NCBI GenBank assembly: GCA_030611805.1
Contig: JAUWPB010000005.1
Location: 1-46,116 of the forward strand
Direction of reading: 5' to 3'
Length of the DNA stretch: 46,116 bases
Source: Nanobdellota archaeon
Lineage (GTDB): Archaea; Nanobdellota; Nanobdellia; Pacearchaeales; GW2011-AR1
Numbering within the stretch: position 1 is the first letter of the stretch; each line of letters starts with the position of its first letter. Positions 22,647 to 29,333 of the stretch are shown here, piece after piece. The position numbers were made by a program, and so were the translations under genes. Under the pieces are notes generated by a model. That model was not told where the DNA came from. It saw only the letters and a program-made list of their open reading frames with translations, and searched no databases.

Positions 22647-22814
22647 ATGAAATTAGATAAAAGTTATAGGAATATTGCATCAAGCGTTGCAGCTTTTTTA
22701 GTTTGTTTTGGGGTGTTTAAATTAGCAGGCATAGTTGTCGAGGCTATATTTTGGCTAATAACTATTCTTTTAATTTTGATGTACTTTGAACTTTTAGATA
22801 GAAAGAAAAAGTAA
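22647..22814 (+). CDS. Tiny membrane protein with two helices, 55 aa
   Basis: The product MKLDKSYRNIASSVAAFLVC continues into two hydrophobic helices (about 9-30 and 32-47) and ends in a basic tail (LLDRKKK). It lies 34 bases after the ccdA gene with a possible TATA (tttaaatata, 22618-22627) between, so it may have its own promoter. It belongs to the class of two-helix mini-proteins seen repeatedly in this window. Function unknown. Confidence 0.55.
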   Translation: MKLDKSYRNIASSVAAFLVCFGVFKLAGIVVEAIFWLITILLILMYFELLDRKKK

Positions 22815-22946
22815 CACTTAAAATTTTATAAATCTGGCCTCATTTCACTATGACCGACGAAATAACTAATTAATCTTAATGGATTGATTGTAAAGTAATA
22901 CATTTAATCATAGATTTATTTAAAAAGATATAAAGCAAGTTTTAAT

Positions 22947-23294
22947 ATGATTGATTTAACTCGTGCGATTTATTGTATAAAGCGAATGAAAAAGGAAGGA
23001 AATTATCGGAGAGAAAAAATAGGGATTATTGCCAAAACATTTCCTGGAGATTTTTCAATGCGTCAAGAAGGAGATGTAATTTTGTTTAGACACCATTTAT
23101 TTCCAGATGATTCAGAAATATGCATGGGGGAATATATGGGAATGGAACAAAAACCAACAGGAAAAGTAACAATCGAAACACCCTTAACTAAAGAAGAAAT
23201 AGATAAACGAAGATTGGAAGGTTCATTTATTACTACAATTGGAACAATGACTGGTGTTCCTTTAAAATATATTCACGAAGTTAAAATAGATTAA
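22947..23294 (+). CDS. Hypothetical protein, 115 aa
   Basis: I see no known family. The N-terminus is a helix with basic residues (LTRAIYCIKRMKKEGNYRRE), followed by probable strands (DVILFRHHLFPDDSEICMGE and TGKVTIETPLTKEEIDKR) and a C-terminal strand. Histidines and cysteine in the middle could bind metal. It is a free-standing gene with a TATA-like stretch (TTTAAAAAG, 22919-22927) about 25 bases upstream, and it converges on the Dph2-like fragment. Confidence 0.5.
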   Translation: MIDLTRAIYCIKRMKKEGNYRREKIGIIAKTFPGDFSMRQEGDVILFRHHLFPDDSEICMGEYMGMEQKPTGKVTIETPLTKEEIDKRRLEGSFITTIGTMTGVPLKYIHEVKID

Positions 23295-23305
23295 ATATAA
23301 GAGTA

Positions 23306-23617
23306 TTAATAATCAGGCATCATCTTTGAATGCCCAAACTGAATAACTAAATTAATTTTTTTCTCAAGTTCTTTTCCTAAAATAGGAGTGTCACATGCTC
23401 CAAAACAAGTTCCAAACCAAATTAAAAATTTAGCAGAAGTCTTTTCCTCTAAATAATCTACAACAGAAGTTGCATAGGGTTTGAGCCCGTCAGGAAACTG
23501 CAATAAAACTATTTTTGCTTTTTGTTTTCTCGTGACCTTTAGGTTATTTATCTTAGAAACAACTTTATTTAATTCTAAATCATAATTCTCCCCAATTTCT
23601 TTAATTGTGTATTTCAT
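23306..23617 (-). CDS. Dph2-like protein, N-terminal domain only, 103 aa
   Basis: Archaeal Dph2 makes the first step of diphthamide on elongation factor 2 and has three similar domains, each giving one cysteine to a 4Fe-4S cluster. This protein has the first domain (VLLQFPDGLKPYATSVVDYL, then WFGTCFGACDTP with Cys71 and Cys75, then NLVIQFGHSKM) and stops there, at a third of the usual length. The ATG at 23617 is preferred to 23638 because a TATA box sits 25 bases upstream on this strand. No remaining domains are visible downstream. It is a truncated gene or a stand-alone domain that may pair with another subunit. Confidence 0.7.
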   Translation of the reverse strand: MKYTIKEIGENYDLELNKVVSKINNLKVTRKQKAKIVLLQFPDGLKPYATSVVDYLEEKTSAKFLIWFGTCFGACDTPILGKELEKKINLVIQFGHSKMMPDY

Positions 23618-23691
23618 AAAAATTAAAATCAGTTTCACCTTTTATAACTTGTGATAATGCAACTTGTTAGCATTTTAATATGGTAAGAAAG

Positions 23692-23700
23692 TTTTAAATA
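23692..23700 (+). promoter_or_regulatory. TATA box of the double-hairpin RNA
   Basis: TTTTAAATA preceded by purine-rich GAAAG (a possible BRE) is centred at 23696, which places transcription start near 23720, exactly where the first hairpin begins. Confidence 0.5.
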
Positions 23701-23719
23701 TTATGGATTTATTACATAA

Positions 23720-23775
23720 TTGTCTAACTTCGGTTAGATAAGAGGGTTAGGACTTCGGTTTTGGCCCTTTTTATT
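23720..23775 (+). ncRNA. Candidate RNA: two tandem UUCG-tetraloop hairpins and U-rich tail
   Basis: Hairpin 1 pairs TCTAAC (23723-23728) with GTTAGA (23733-23738) around TTCG and can be extended to nine pairs. Hairpin 2 pairs 23744-23753 with 23758-23767 around TTCG, ten pairs including several G-U pairs, extendable to thirteen. TTTTTATTTT follows as a likely terminator. Both loops are closed by C-G, the most stable UUCG form. G-U pairs make sense only for RNA on the plus strand. It sits between two minus-strand genes with its own TATA box. Confidence 0.6.
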
Positions 23776-23823
23776 TTCTTGCATTTTTAGTAAAAATTTT
23801 GATTATTTTAAACTTTGTAAATC

Positions 23824-24330
23824 TTAGGACATTAAGGAACCTACAAGAAAACTAGCTTTTTCTTCAGCACTATGTAATTCTTTTTGAATTTCTAATAATT
23901 TATTAATCTGTTTGATTCGATTTTCTTCACTAAAATCTTTCCATTTTTCAAAAACTTCTGGCAAATTTTCATTATACAAAGTTGGAAAACACATTTTTTT
24001 ATATCCTTCATCAATTGCATTAATTAAAATTTTAGGCATTCTTTGACCATATTTTTCAACCAATCCAGAAAGATCTAATACTGAAATTGGAATGATTTTT
24101 CTAGAGTTACACTCTAAACAACCCTCTGGTTGTTCTGCTTTATTATAATGACTTCCTAAACAATCTCTTCCAGAAAAAACATGATAATCTCCCCCAACAG
24201 AAGTTATAGAATCACAACTCCCACAATAAGCTATTGTTAAATGGGTATGAAAACCATCATCATTTTTAACTAAATAAGTTCTCATTTCTTTAAGAACGTC
24301 CACAACAAATGGTGTTTGAACTTCATTCAT
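23824..24330 (-). CDS. Hypothetical Cys-rich protein, 168 aa
   Basis: The N-terminal half contains a probable zinc site: CGSC (about 36-39) and CLEC (about 71-74), with two histidines between. The segment LTIAYCGSCDSITSVGGDYH looks like a zinc-ribbon-like strand pair. The C-terminal half is helical and charged, with a coiled-coil-like end (LLEIQKELHSAEEKASFL). No family is recognised. It is divergent from the aIF5B gene. Confidence 0.5.
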   Translation of the reverse strand: MNEVQTPFVVDVLKEMRTYLVKNDDGFHTHLTIAYCGSCDSITSVGGDYHVFSGRDCLGSHYNKAEQPEGCLECNSRKIIPISVLDLSGLVEKYGQRMPKILINAIDEGYKKMCFPTLYNENLPEVFEKWKDFSEENRIKQINKLLEIQKELHSAEEKASFLVGSLMS

Positions 24331-24350
24331 AATTAAATAAAAGTATTAAC

Positions 24351-24360
24351 CTTTAAAAAC
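24351..24360 (+). promoter_or_regulatory. TATA box for aIF5B
   Basis: CTTTAAAAAC is centred 25 bases before ATG 24381, giving a leaderless mRNA. Confidence 0.55.
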
Positions 24361-24380
24361 AAATCTATACTTTAAAATAT

Positions 24381-26174
24381 ATGAAAAAAATAAGACAGCC
24401 AATAATTACAGTTTGCGGGCATGTAGACCATGGAAAGACTTCAATCTTAGATTGTCTTAGAGATAGCTGTGTTCAGGAAGGTGAAGCAGGAGGGATAACC
24501 CAGAAGATTTCATTTACTTCATATCCTATTGAGCAATTAAAAAAAGCCTGTCCTTTGATTGAAACATCTGGGATAAATCTGGACATCCCGGGGTTTTTGT
24601 TTATTGATACTCCTGGGCATGCGGCGTTTACTAATTTAAGAAAGCGTGGAGGGAGCTTGGCAGATTTGGCAGTTTTAGTTATAGATATTAACGAAGGAAT
24701 AAAACCCCAGACAGCAGAAGTGATTAAGATTCTGAAGCATAATAAAACTCCTTTTTTAATTGCATTAAATAAAATAGATAATATTTCAGGATGGCGGGGC
24801 CCCCCACAGATTTCAACAGGAGGCGATGTAAAAAAGACATTGTCTTTAAAAAAAAGTATTGAGTCGCAACCGCAAAACATAAAACAAAACTTTGATGAAA
24901 AATATATGACTCTGATAGGGTCTTTGAATAGTTATGGTTTTGATGCCGAGCTTTTTTATAATATTGATGATTTTACAAAAAAAATAGCTTTAGTTCCATG
25001 TTCTGTGAGGACAAAAGAAGGCATACCTGAGTTGATTATGATGCTTTGTGGTCTGAGTCAAAAGTATTTGGGGAATCGGCTTGCGTTGGGAAAAGAAGCT
25101 AAGGGAGTTATACTTGAGATAAAAAAAGAGAAATCTATAAATTACATTGAAGCAATCTTGTATGATGGTGAGCTTGCAAAAACAGATGAGATCGCGGTTG
25201 CAAATATTGAGGGCGAACCCATAATCACAAGGATAAGAATTCTTGAAGAGATAGAACCTTTATCTTCAAAATTTAAACCAAAGGAAAATGTTCGTGCTTC
25301 TACGGGATTAAGAATGCAATTTATTGGTCCCAAAGGAGTATCTTCTGGAGATAAAACAGAAATCCTTCCAGGCATGCCTTTTGTAATTTATAAAAATAAT
25401 AAAAAAGAAATTAAAGAAAAATTCAAAAAAGAGATTTCTGAAAATATTCAGACTCAAAAACAAGGCATCATTATAAAAGCAGATTCATTAGGAAGTTTAG
25501 AGGCTCTTTTGGTTTTGTTAAAGCAAAATAATATTCCTGTTGTTAAAGCAGGGATAGGAAACATAAGCAAGACAGATATAATTTCTGCAAAAGCAAATTT
25601 AGAAATTAATGAACTTGATGCAGTAATTGTCGGGTTTAATATTTCCATAGCCGAAGATGTAAAGGATATTCAGGGTAAAATAAAAATTTTGACTGACGAA
25701 GTAATTTACAAATTAATCGAAGACATAGTTGAGTTCAGAACAGAAAAAAGAAAAGAAATAGAGAAGAAAAGATTGATGGGTTTGACGACTTTGTGCAAGT
25801 TAAAAATACTGTCTCAATATGTTTTTAGGAATACAAAGCCGGCTATTTTTGGAGTTAAGGTAGAGGCAGGAAAATTAATTTCAGGATTAAATTTAATAGA
25901 TGATGAAGGTGAAAAAGTCAAAAGAGTGAAAAATATTCAGTCAGAAAATAAATCTGTTACACAGGCAGGCGAGGGCATGGAAGTTGCAATATCAATGCCT
26001 GGGATTAATTTTGAAAGACAAATAAAAAACAGAGAATTTCTTTATTCTGATATTTCGGGTTCGCAGTTTAAAAATTTCAAGAAAAATAAGGATTTGCTTT
26101 CTCCAAGCGAGATGAAAATTTTACAGGAAATTGCTGAAATCAAAAGAAAAGATAAAACTGAATGGGGAAGATGA
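24381..26174 (+). CDS. infB: Translation initiation factor aIF5B (IF-2 type)
   Basis: A GTPase that joins ribosomal subunits at initiation. The G motifs are GHVDHGKTS (G1, residues 12-20), DTPGHAAF (G3) and NKIDN (G4). Domain II, the long linker helix and the C-terminal domain that contacts initiator tRNA follow (KPAIFGVKVEAGKLISGLNL). Length 597 is normal for archaeal aIF5B, which lacks the long N-terminal extension of bacterial and eukaryotic forms. An insert of about 30 residues after G4 (PPQISTGGDVKKTLSLKKSI) is also seen in other archaeal members. The next genes code for ribosomal proteins. Confidence 0.96.
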   Translation: MKKIRQPIITVCGHVDHGKTSILDCLRDSCVQEGEAGGITQKISFTSYPIEQLKKACPLIETSGINLDIPGFLFIDTPGHAAFTNLRKRGGSLADLAVLVIDINEGIKPQTAEVIKILKHNKTPFLIALNKIDNISGWRGPPQISTGGDVKKTLSLKKSIESQPQNIKQNFDEKYMTLIGSLNSYGFDAELFYNIDDFTKKIALVPCSVRTKEGIPELIMMLCGLSQKYLGNRLALGKEAKGVILEIKKEKSINYIEAILYDGELAKTDEIAVANIEGEPIITRIRILEEIEPLSSKFKPKENVRASTGLRMQFIGPKGVSSGDKTEILPGMPFVIYKNNKKEIKEKFKKEISENIQTQKQGIIIKADSLGSLEALLVLLKQNNIPVVKAGIGNISKTDIISAKANLEINELDAVIVGFNISIAEDVKDIQGKIKILTDEVIYKLIEDIVEFRTEKRKEIEKKRLMGLTTLCKLKILSQYVFRNTKPAIFGVKVEAGKLISGLNLIDDEGEKVKRVKNIQSENKSVTQAGEGMEVAISMPGINFERQIKNREFLYSDISGSQFKNFKKNKDLLSPSEMKILQEIAEIKRKDKTEWGR

Positions 26175-26234
26175 TTTTTTTTACTTAGTTTACTCTTTAT
26201 TTTACTTTTTGGATTGATTAGAAGTAGTGAGCAA

Positions 26235-26244
26235 ACTTTAAAAA
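26235..26244 (+). promoter_or_regulatory. TATA box for the ribosomal protein operon
   Basis: ACTTTAAAAA is centred 26 bases before ATG 26266. Confidence 0.55.
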
Positions 26245-26265
26245 CCAATCCTTTCTAACTAATTT

Positions 26266-26523
26266 ATGAAAGCAAAAGTAATTCAATTTAGACGAGGAAG
26301 AAAGACTGTTCATAAAAGGCATTTCTTGATAGAGATAGAAGGAATTTCAAAAAGGCAGGAAGCTGAAAAGTTTGTTGGCAAGGAAGTTGTGTGGAAGTCG
26401 TCGGCTGGGAAAATAATCAAGGGCAAGATTTCATCTGCTCATGGAAATAAAGGCGTTGTCAGGGCGATTTTTGAAAAAGGTCTTCCAGGTCAGGCAGTTA
26501 CAACAGAGGTGGAATTGAAATGA
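26266..26523 (+). CDS. rpl35ae: Ribosomal protein L35Ae (eL33)
   Basis: An 85-residue large-subunit protein of the usual length. The signatures are the N-terminal FRRGRKTVHKRHFLIEIEG, the central FVGKEVVWKSSAGKIIKGKI and the C-terminal HGNKGVVRAIFEKGLPGQA, which is the L35Ae family box with the GxKGxVRAxF core. It is the first gene of an operon, overlapping the next ORF by four bases. Confidence 0.95.
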   Translation: MKAKVIQFRRGRKTVHKRHFLIEIEGISKRQEAEKFVGKEVVWKSSAGKIIKGKISSAHGNKGVVRAIFEKGLPGQAVTTEVELK

Positions 26524-26702
26524 TTGAAGAAATAAAAAGAATACAAACTCCCAACTTTATTGGAAAATATAATAGACCTTTGTTCCAAGAAGAAAAAAAG
26601 CGTTCTAAAAAATGTAATGAAGACATTTCAGAAGAATATTATAATCAAAGAAAAAAATTAAATCTACCTTATTTAGGAAATCTAATTGATATAATAATGT
26701 AA
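26520..26702 (+). CDS. Hypothetical protein between two ribosomal protein genes, 60 aa
   Basis: The peptide is basic and charged (MIEEIKRIQTPNFIGKYNRP, then KKRSKKCNEDISEEYYNQRK), with no membrane segment. It starts inside the L35Ae stop (ATGA) and ends one base before the L10e ATG, so it is translated with them. Position suggests a ribosome-linked role, but I recognise no family. Confidence 0.5.
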   Translation: MIEEIKRIQTPNFIGKYNRPLFQEEKKRSKKCNEDISEEYYNQRKKLNLPYLGNLIDIIM

Positions 26703-26703
26703 A

Positions 26704-27249
26704 ATGGCAAGTCTAAGAAAAGCATCAGCGTACTCAAAAAAGAAAGTAGTTCCGTTTACCAGGGTTAGTAAGAGAAGGCAGAAATCTTATATTAAAACTG
26801 TGCCTCCGCAAAAGATTGTTAAGTTTAGCATGGGCAAGGAATCGCTTTATAACGAGGGTAAACTTCCGCACCAATTAACTGTGGTTGCAGCAGAAAAAGT
26901 TCAGATTAGGCACAATGCCCTTGAAGCATGCAGACAGTATATAAATAAAAAACTTGACAAAGAGACAAATAGCCAATACCTTTTTAGAGTAATTCCATTC
27001 CCGCATCATATTCAGAGAGAAAACAAAATGCTTACTGGTGCTGGTGCAGATAGAATGCAATCAGGAATGCAGTTGGCTTATGGCAAACCAATGGGAAAAG
27101 CAGCAATCATGAAAAATAACAGCAGAATTTTTTTCGTCGCTGTGTCAAACCCAAAAACAGTGCAGTTTGCAAGAAAAGTGTTTAGGCAAGTCAGGTCAAA
27201 GCTTCCCTGCAAGATTAAAGTGTTATATGAAGATTTTTCTAAGAAATAG
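26704..27249 (+). CDS. rpl10e: Ribosomal protein L10e (uL16)
   Basis: A 181-residue large-subunit protein near the tRNA and peptidyl-transferase side. The family blocks are seen: LRKASAYSKKKVVPFTRVSK near the N-terminus, FRVIPFPHHIQRENKMLTGA and GADRMQSGMQLAYGKPMGKA in the middle, and the C-terminal RQVRSKLPCKIKV. Archaeal uL16 usually begins RPxxCYR; here the start is SLRKASAYSKKK, a variation of that region. It ends with TAG. It is the third gene of the L35Ae operon. Confidence 0.95.
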   Translation: MASLRKASAYSKKKVVPFTRVSKRRQKSYIKTVPPQKIVKFSMGKESLYNEGKLPHQLTVVAAEKVQIRHNALEACRQYINKKLDKETNSQYLFRVIPFPHHIQRENKMLTGAGADRMQSGMQLAYGKPMGKAAIMKNNSRIFFVAVSNPKTVQFARKVFRQVRSKLPCKIKVLYEDFSKK

Positions 27250-27280
27250 TTAATTATTAAGTGGTAACAAAATGGAAAGG

Positions 27281-27289
27281 TTTATAAAG
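27281..27289 (+). promoter_or_regulatory. TATA box for the 27316 operon
   Basis: GGAAAGG followed by TTTATAAAG is a strong BRE/TATA combination. The same GAAAGGTTTATAAA string stands before the 35882 gene. Start of transcription would be near 27310. Confidence 0.6.
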
Positions 27290-27315
27290 TTTAAAGTTCT
27301 TTGAATGTTAAGAAA

Positions 27316-27513
27316 ATGATAAATCAAACACATCAATTTAAAATAGATAAAGGAGAGGGGGATATTTTGTTAGCAAAAGCTGAAATTATAGAACCTTATG
27401 AAGGAAAAGTTTCTATATCTATTTTAGATAATCGTAACTGGACAGAGGAGTCTATTTTATATAATATCTTAACAAAAGAAGTAATTAGAAATAAAATAAG
27501 AGAAAGAAAATGA
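27316..27513 (+). CDS. Hypothetical protein, 65 aa
   Basis: The product begins MINQTHQFKIDKGEGDILLA and continues with beta-type sequence and a basic end (ILTKEVIRNKIRERK). A TTG at 27301 would extend it, but it lies at or before the predicted transcription start, so ATG 27316 is chosen. It overlaps the next gene by four bases. No family recognised. Confidence 0.5.
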   Translation: MINQTHQFKIDKGEGDILLAKAEIIEPYEGKVSISILDNRNWTEESILYNILTKEVIRNKIRERK

Positions 27514-27770
27514 CAATAACATATTTAGCAAAAAAATTAACACCTGAAGAGCGGAAAGATAGAATTTCATCTAGATTGGGGATAATGGTTCAGGTTAGTA
27601 AGTCCATTGAAAGAGAAATGGAGTCTCTCTCTTCTTTTAGTGGAAGGTTAAACACAGTTTCAGAACCTAAGAGAAAAGATTATATTCATCCTGCTGAAGA
27701 AGGTTTTACTGGCGGATATAAAGATGATGATGGGATTATGTATGAAATTCAAATTCGAAAAAAACAATAA
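27510..27770 (+). CDS. Hypothetical protein, 86 aa
   Basis: The first half looks helical (AKKLTPEERKDRISSRLGIM, then VQVSKSIEREMESLSSFSG) and the second half is polar with a glycine-rich turn (GFTGGYKDDDGIMYEIQI) and a terminal strand. It is the second gene of three, with ATGA overlap upstream and six bases to the next start. Function unknown. Confidence 0.5.
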   Translation: MTITYLAKKLTPEERKDRISSRLGIMVQVSKSIEREMESLSSFSGRLNTVSEPKRKDYIHPAEEGFTGGYKDDDGIMYEIQIRKKQ

Positions 27771-27776
27771 ATAAAA

Positions 27777-28394
27777 ATGACAAACAATAATGAACAAAAA
27801 GAAAAAGCAAGAGAAGTGGCTTTGAAAAATTTAGCTGAAGCTCCGCTTATGGATTTGGCGACTGCTTATTTTGTTGAGAAAACCGGACAGTATGGTGAAG
27901 CTGGGAGTTCGGCAATTGAAAAATTTAAATATTTTCCTGCAATGAATTCTGGAGCAAAAGTTTATGATTTTGAAACTGGCAAAGAAGTTAATGTTATGCA
28001 AAATGCTTTGCTTGGTTCAAGGCAAGATGGCAAAAGATACTCTGGGAATATTTCTGAATATAAAATAATTGAAAGTTGTGCAAAGATAATGAACCAATCT
28101 CTTGACAGAGTAAAAGTTCAGGATATTTTGGAACTAATTGGCTCTGATGAAGAAGTTGCAGATGCTTACAAAGATAAATATTTATCTGATTTGGTACCTC
28201 AAGTTTCTCAAGAAGAATTTGAGAAATTACCAGAAAATGAAAAAAAGGAAATAGCTAAATCTGAAGAAGTTTATGGAAAAATAATCTCTGGTTATGTTCA
28301 ATATCTTACTGGCACAAAAGTTTCAGAAGCATTAGGCGAAAGAACAAATGCTGTTAAAGGTGGATTGGAAAAGATGTTGTGTGGAGAGAAATAA
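27777..28394 (+). CDS. Hypothetical acidic helical protein, 205 aa
   Basis: The sequence predicts mostly helices without membrane segments or known motifs. Notable stretches are LMDLATAYFVEKTGQYGEAG, a central LDRVKVQDILELIGSDEEVA and the acidic VSQEEFEKLPENEKKEIAKS. It ends a three-gene operon and converges on the nucleotidyltransferase gene. I do not recognise a family. Confidence 0.5.
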   Translation: MTNNNEQKEKAREVALKNLAEAPLMDLATAYFVEKTGQYGEAGSSAIEKFKYFPAMNSGAKVYDFETGKEVNVMQNALLGSRQDGKRYSGNISEYKIIESCAKIMNQSLDRVKVQDILELIGSDEEVADAYKDKYLSDLVPQVSQEEFEKLPENEKKEIAKSEEVYGKIISGYVQYLTGTKVSEALGERTNAVKGGLEKMLCGEK

Positions 28395-28405
28395 AATAAC
28401 AGAGT

Positions 28406-29293
28406 TTAACTAACAATTTCCTTAACCAAATTAGCCATAACACTTAAGAATTCTTCTGCTCGTTCCTGCCATTCGTCGATCTCAACACCCTTTAAATCCT
28501 TGATTTCACCATGTGATATTTTTTTGTGAAGAATAAGTAAATCTCTGTACCAGACAACATATTTCATTTTTAGCTTCCCTGTGTTAACAAAATTTTCTTT
28601 TAAATCTATAGGAATGTGTTCTGGTGAAGGAGGAAGTATGCCTTTAGCAATCAAAGCTGCGTGAGCAGCATCAACCATTGCCCAATACAATCCTTCAATG
28701 GCATTTAATTCTGCAACTTTGCTCCTCAAGAGATGTGTTGGTGCCCTTTGAAGACAACTATAAATTGCTTCTGGAGTTGATTTAATTTTCCCCTTAATTA
28801 ATAAGAATTTCAATGGCTCAAAAAATCCTGCCATGTCTATCATTGCCTCGCCATATCTTAAAATATTCAAAATAACAGGGTCGCCTTTTATCAAATCTTC
28901 CCACCAGGTGCTTAATTTTATTGTATTAATATGAAGGCTTTTTTGATAAGGGTTGCTTCTCATGATTTTATCAAGTTCTGTCCTATACCATGCAATTAAT
29001 TCCTGGTCCCATTTTATTGTAACATCATCAATAATTATTATAATGTCAATGTCAGAACCTACAACAGATGTTTGTTTTGCTGTTGAACCAAAAAGAACAA
29101 TTGACTTGATAGTTTTGTCAAATTTTTTATAAACCTTCACAGCAAAATCCATTGCAATATCTGATTCTTTTTTTAACTTCAATGTTGGAACATCTTTTAC
29201 ATTAATTTTTTTGGACTTTTTTTGTTTTAGCACTTTTAGTTTCTCCTTGCTAACTAAAACCGGAAGTTTCTTTTTAGAAATTTTTTTCACCAT
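28406..29293 (-). CDS. Nucleotidyltransferase domain protein with HEPN-like C-terminal half, 295 aa
   Basis: A basic N-terminal tail of about 35 residues precedes a pol-beta-type nucleotidyltransferase domain with the signature IVLFGSTAKQTSVVGSDIDI (about 64-84), that is GS-x9-DxD, and a third acidic position in the later strand. The C-terminal half is helical with EGLYWAMVDAAHAALIAKGI, the Ala-rich helix typical of HEPN domains. Separate MNT and HEPN proteins form toxin-antitoxin pairs in which the MNT enzyme AMPylates the toxin, and a fused form may control itself. That role is inference. It may have its own TATA box on this strand (about 29313-29320). Confidence 0.75.
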   Translation of the reverse strand: MVKKISKKKLPVLVSKEKLKVLKQKKSKKINVKDVPTLKLKKESDIAMDFAVKVYKKFDKTIKSIVLFGSTAKQTSVVGSDIDIIIIIDDVTIKWDQELIAWYRTELDKIMRSNPYQKSLHINTIKLSTWWEDLIKGDPVILNILRYGEAMIDMAGFFEPLKFLLIKGKIKSTPEAIYSCLQRAPTHLLRSKVAELNAIEGLYWAMVDAAHAALIAKGILPPSPEHIPIDLKENFVNTGKLKMKYVVWYRDLLILHKKISHGEIKDLKGVEIDEWQERAEEFLSVMANLVKEIVS

Positions 29294-29333
29294 CTTTTAT
29301 AATTATAATAATCTTTTATGTTTTTAAATTTAC

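Noticed and set aside
27301-27315. TTG start for the 65-residue protein
   Set aside because: It lies before the transcription start predicted from the TATA box at 27281-27289; ATG 27316 is sufficient.
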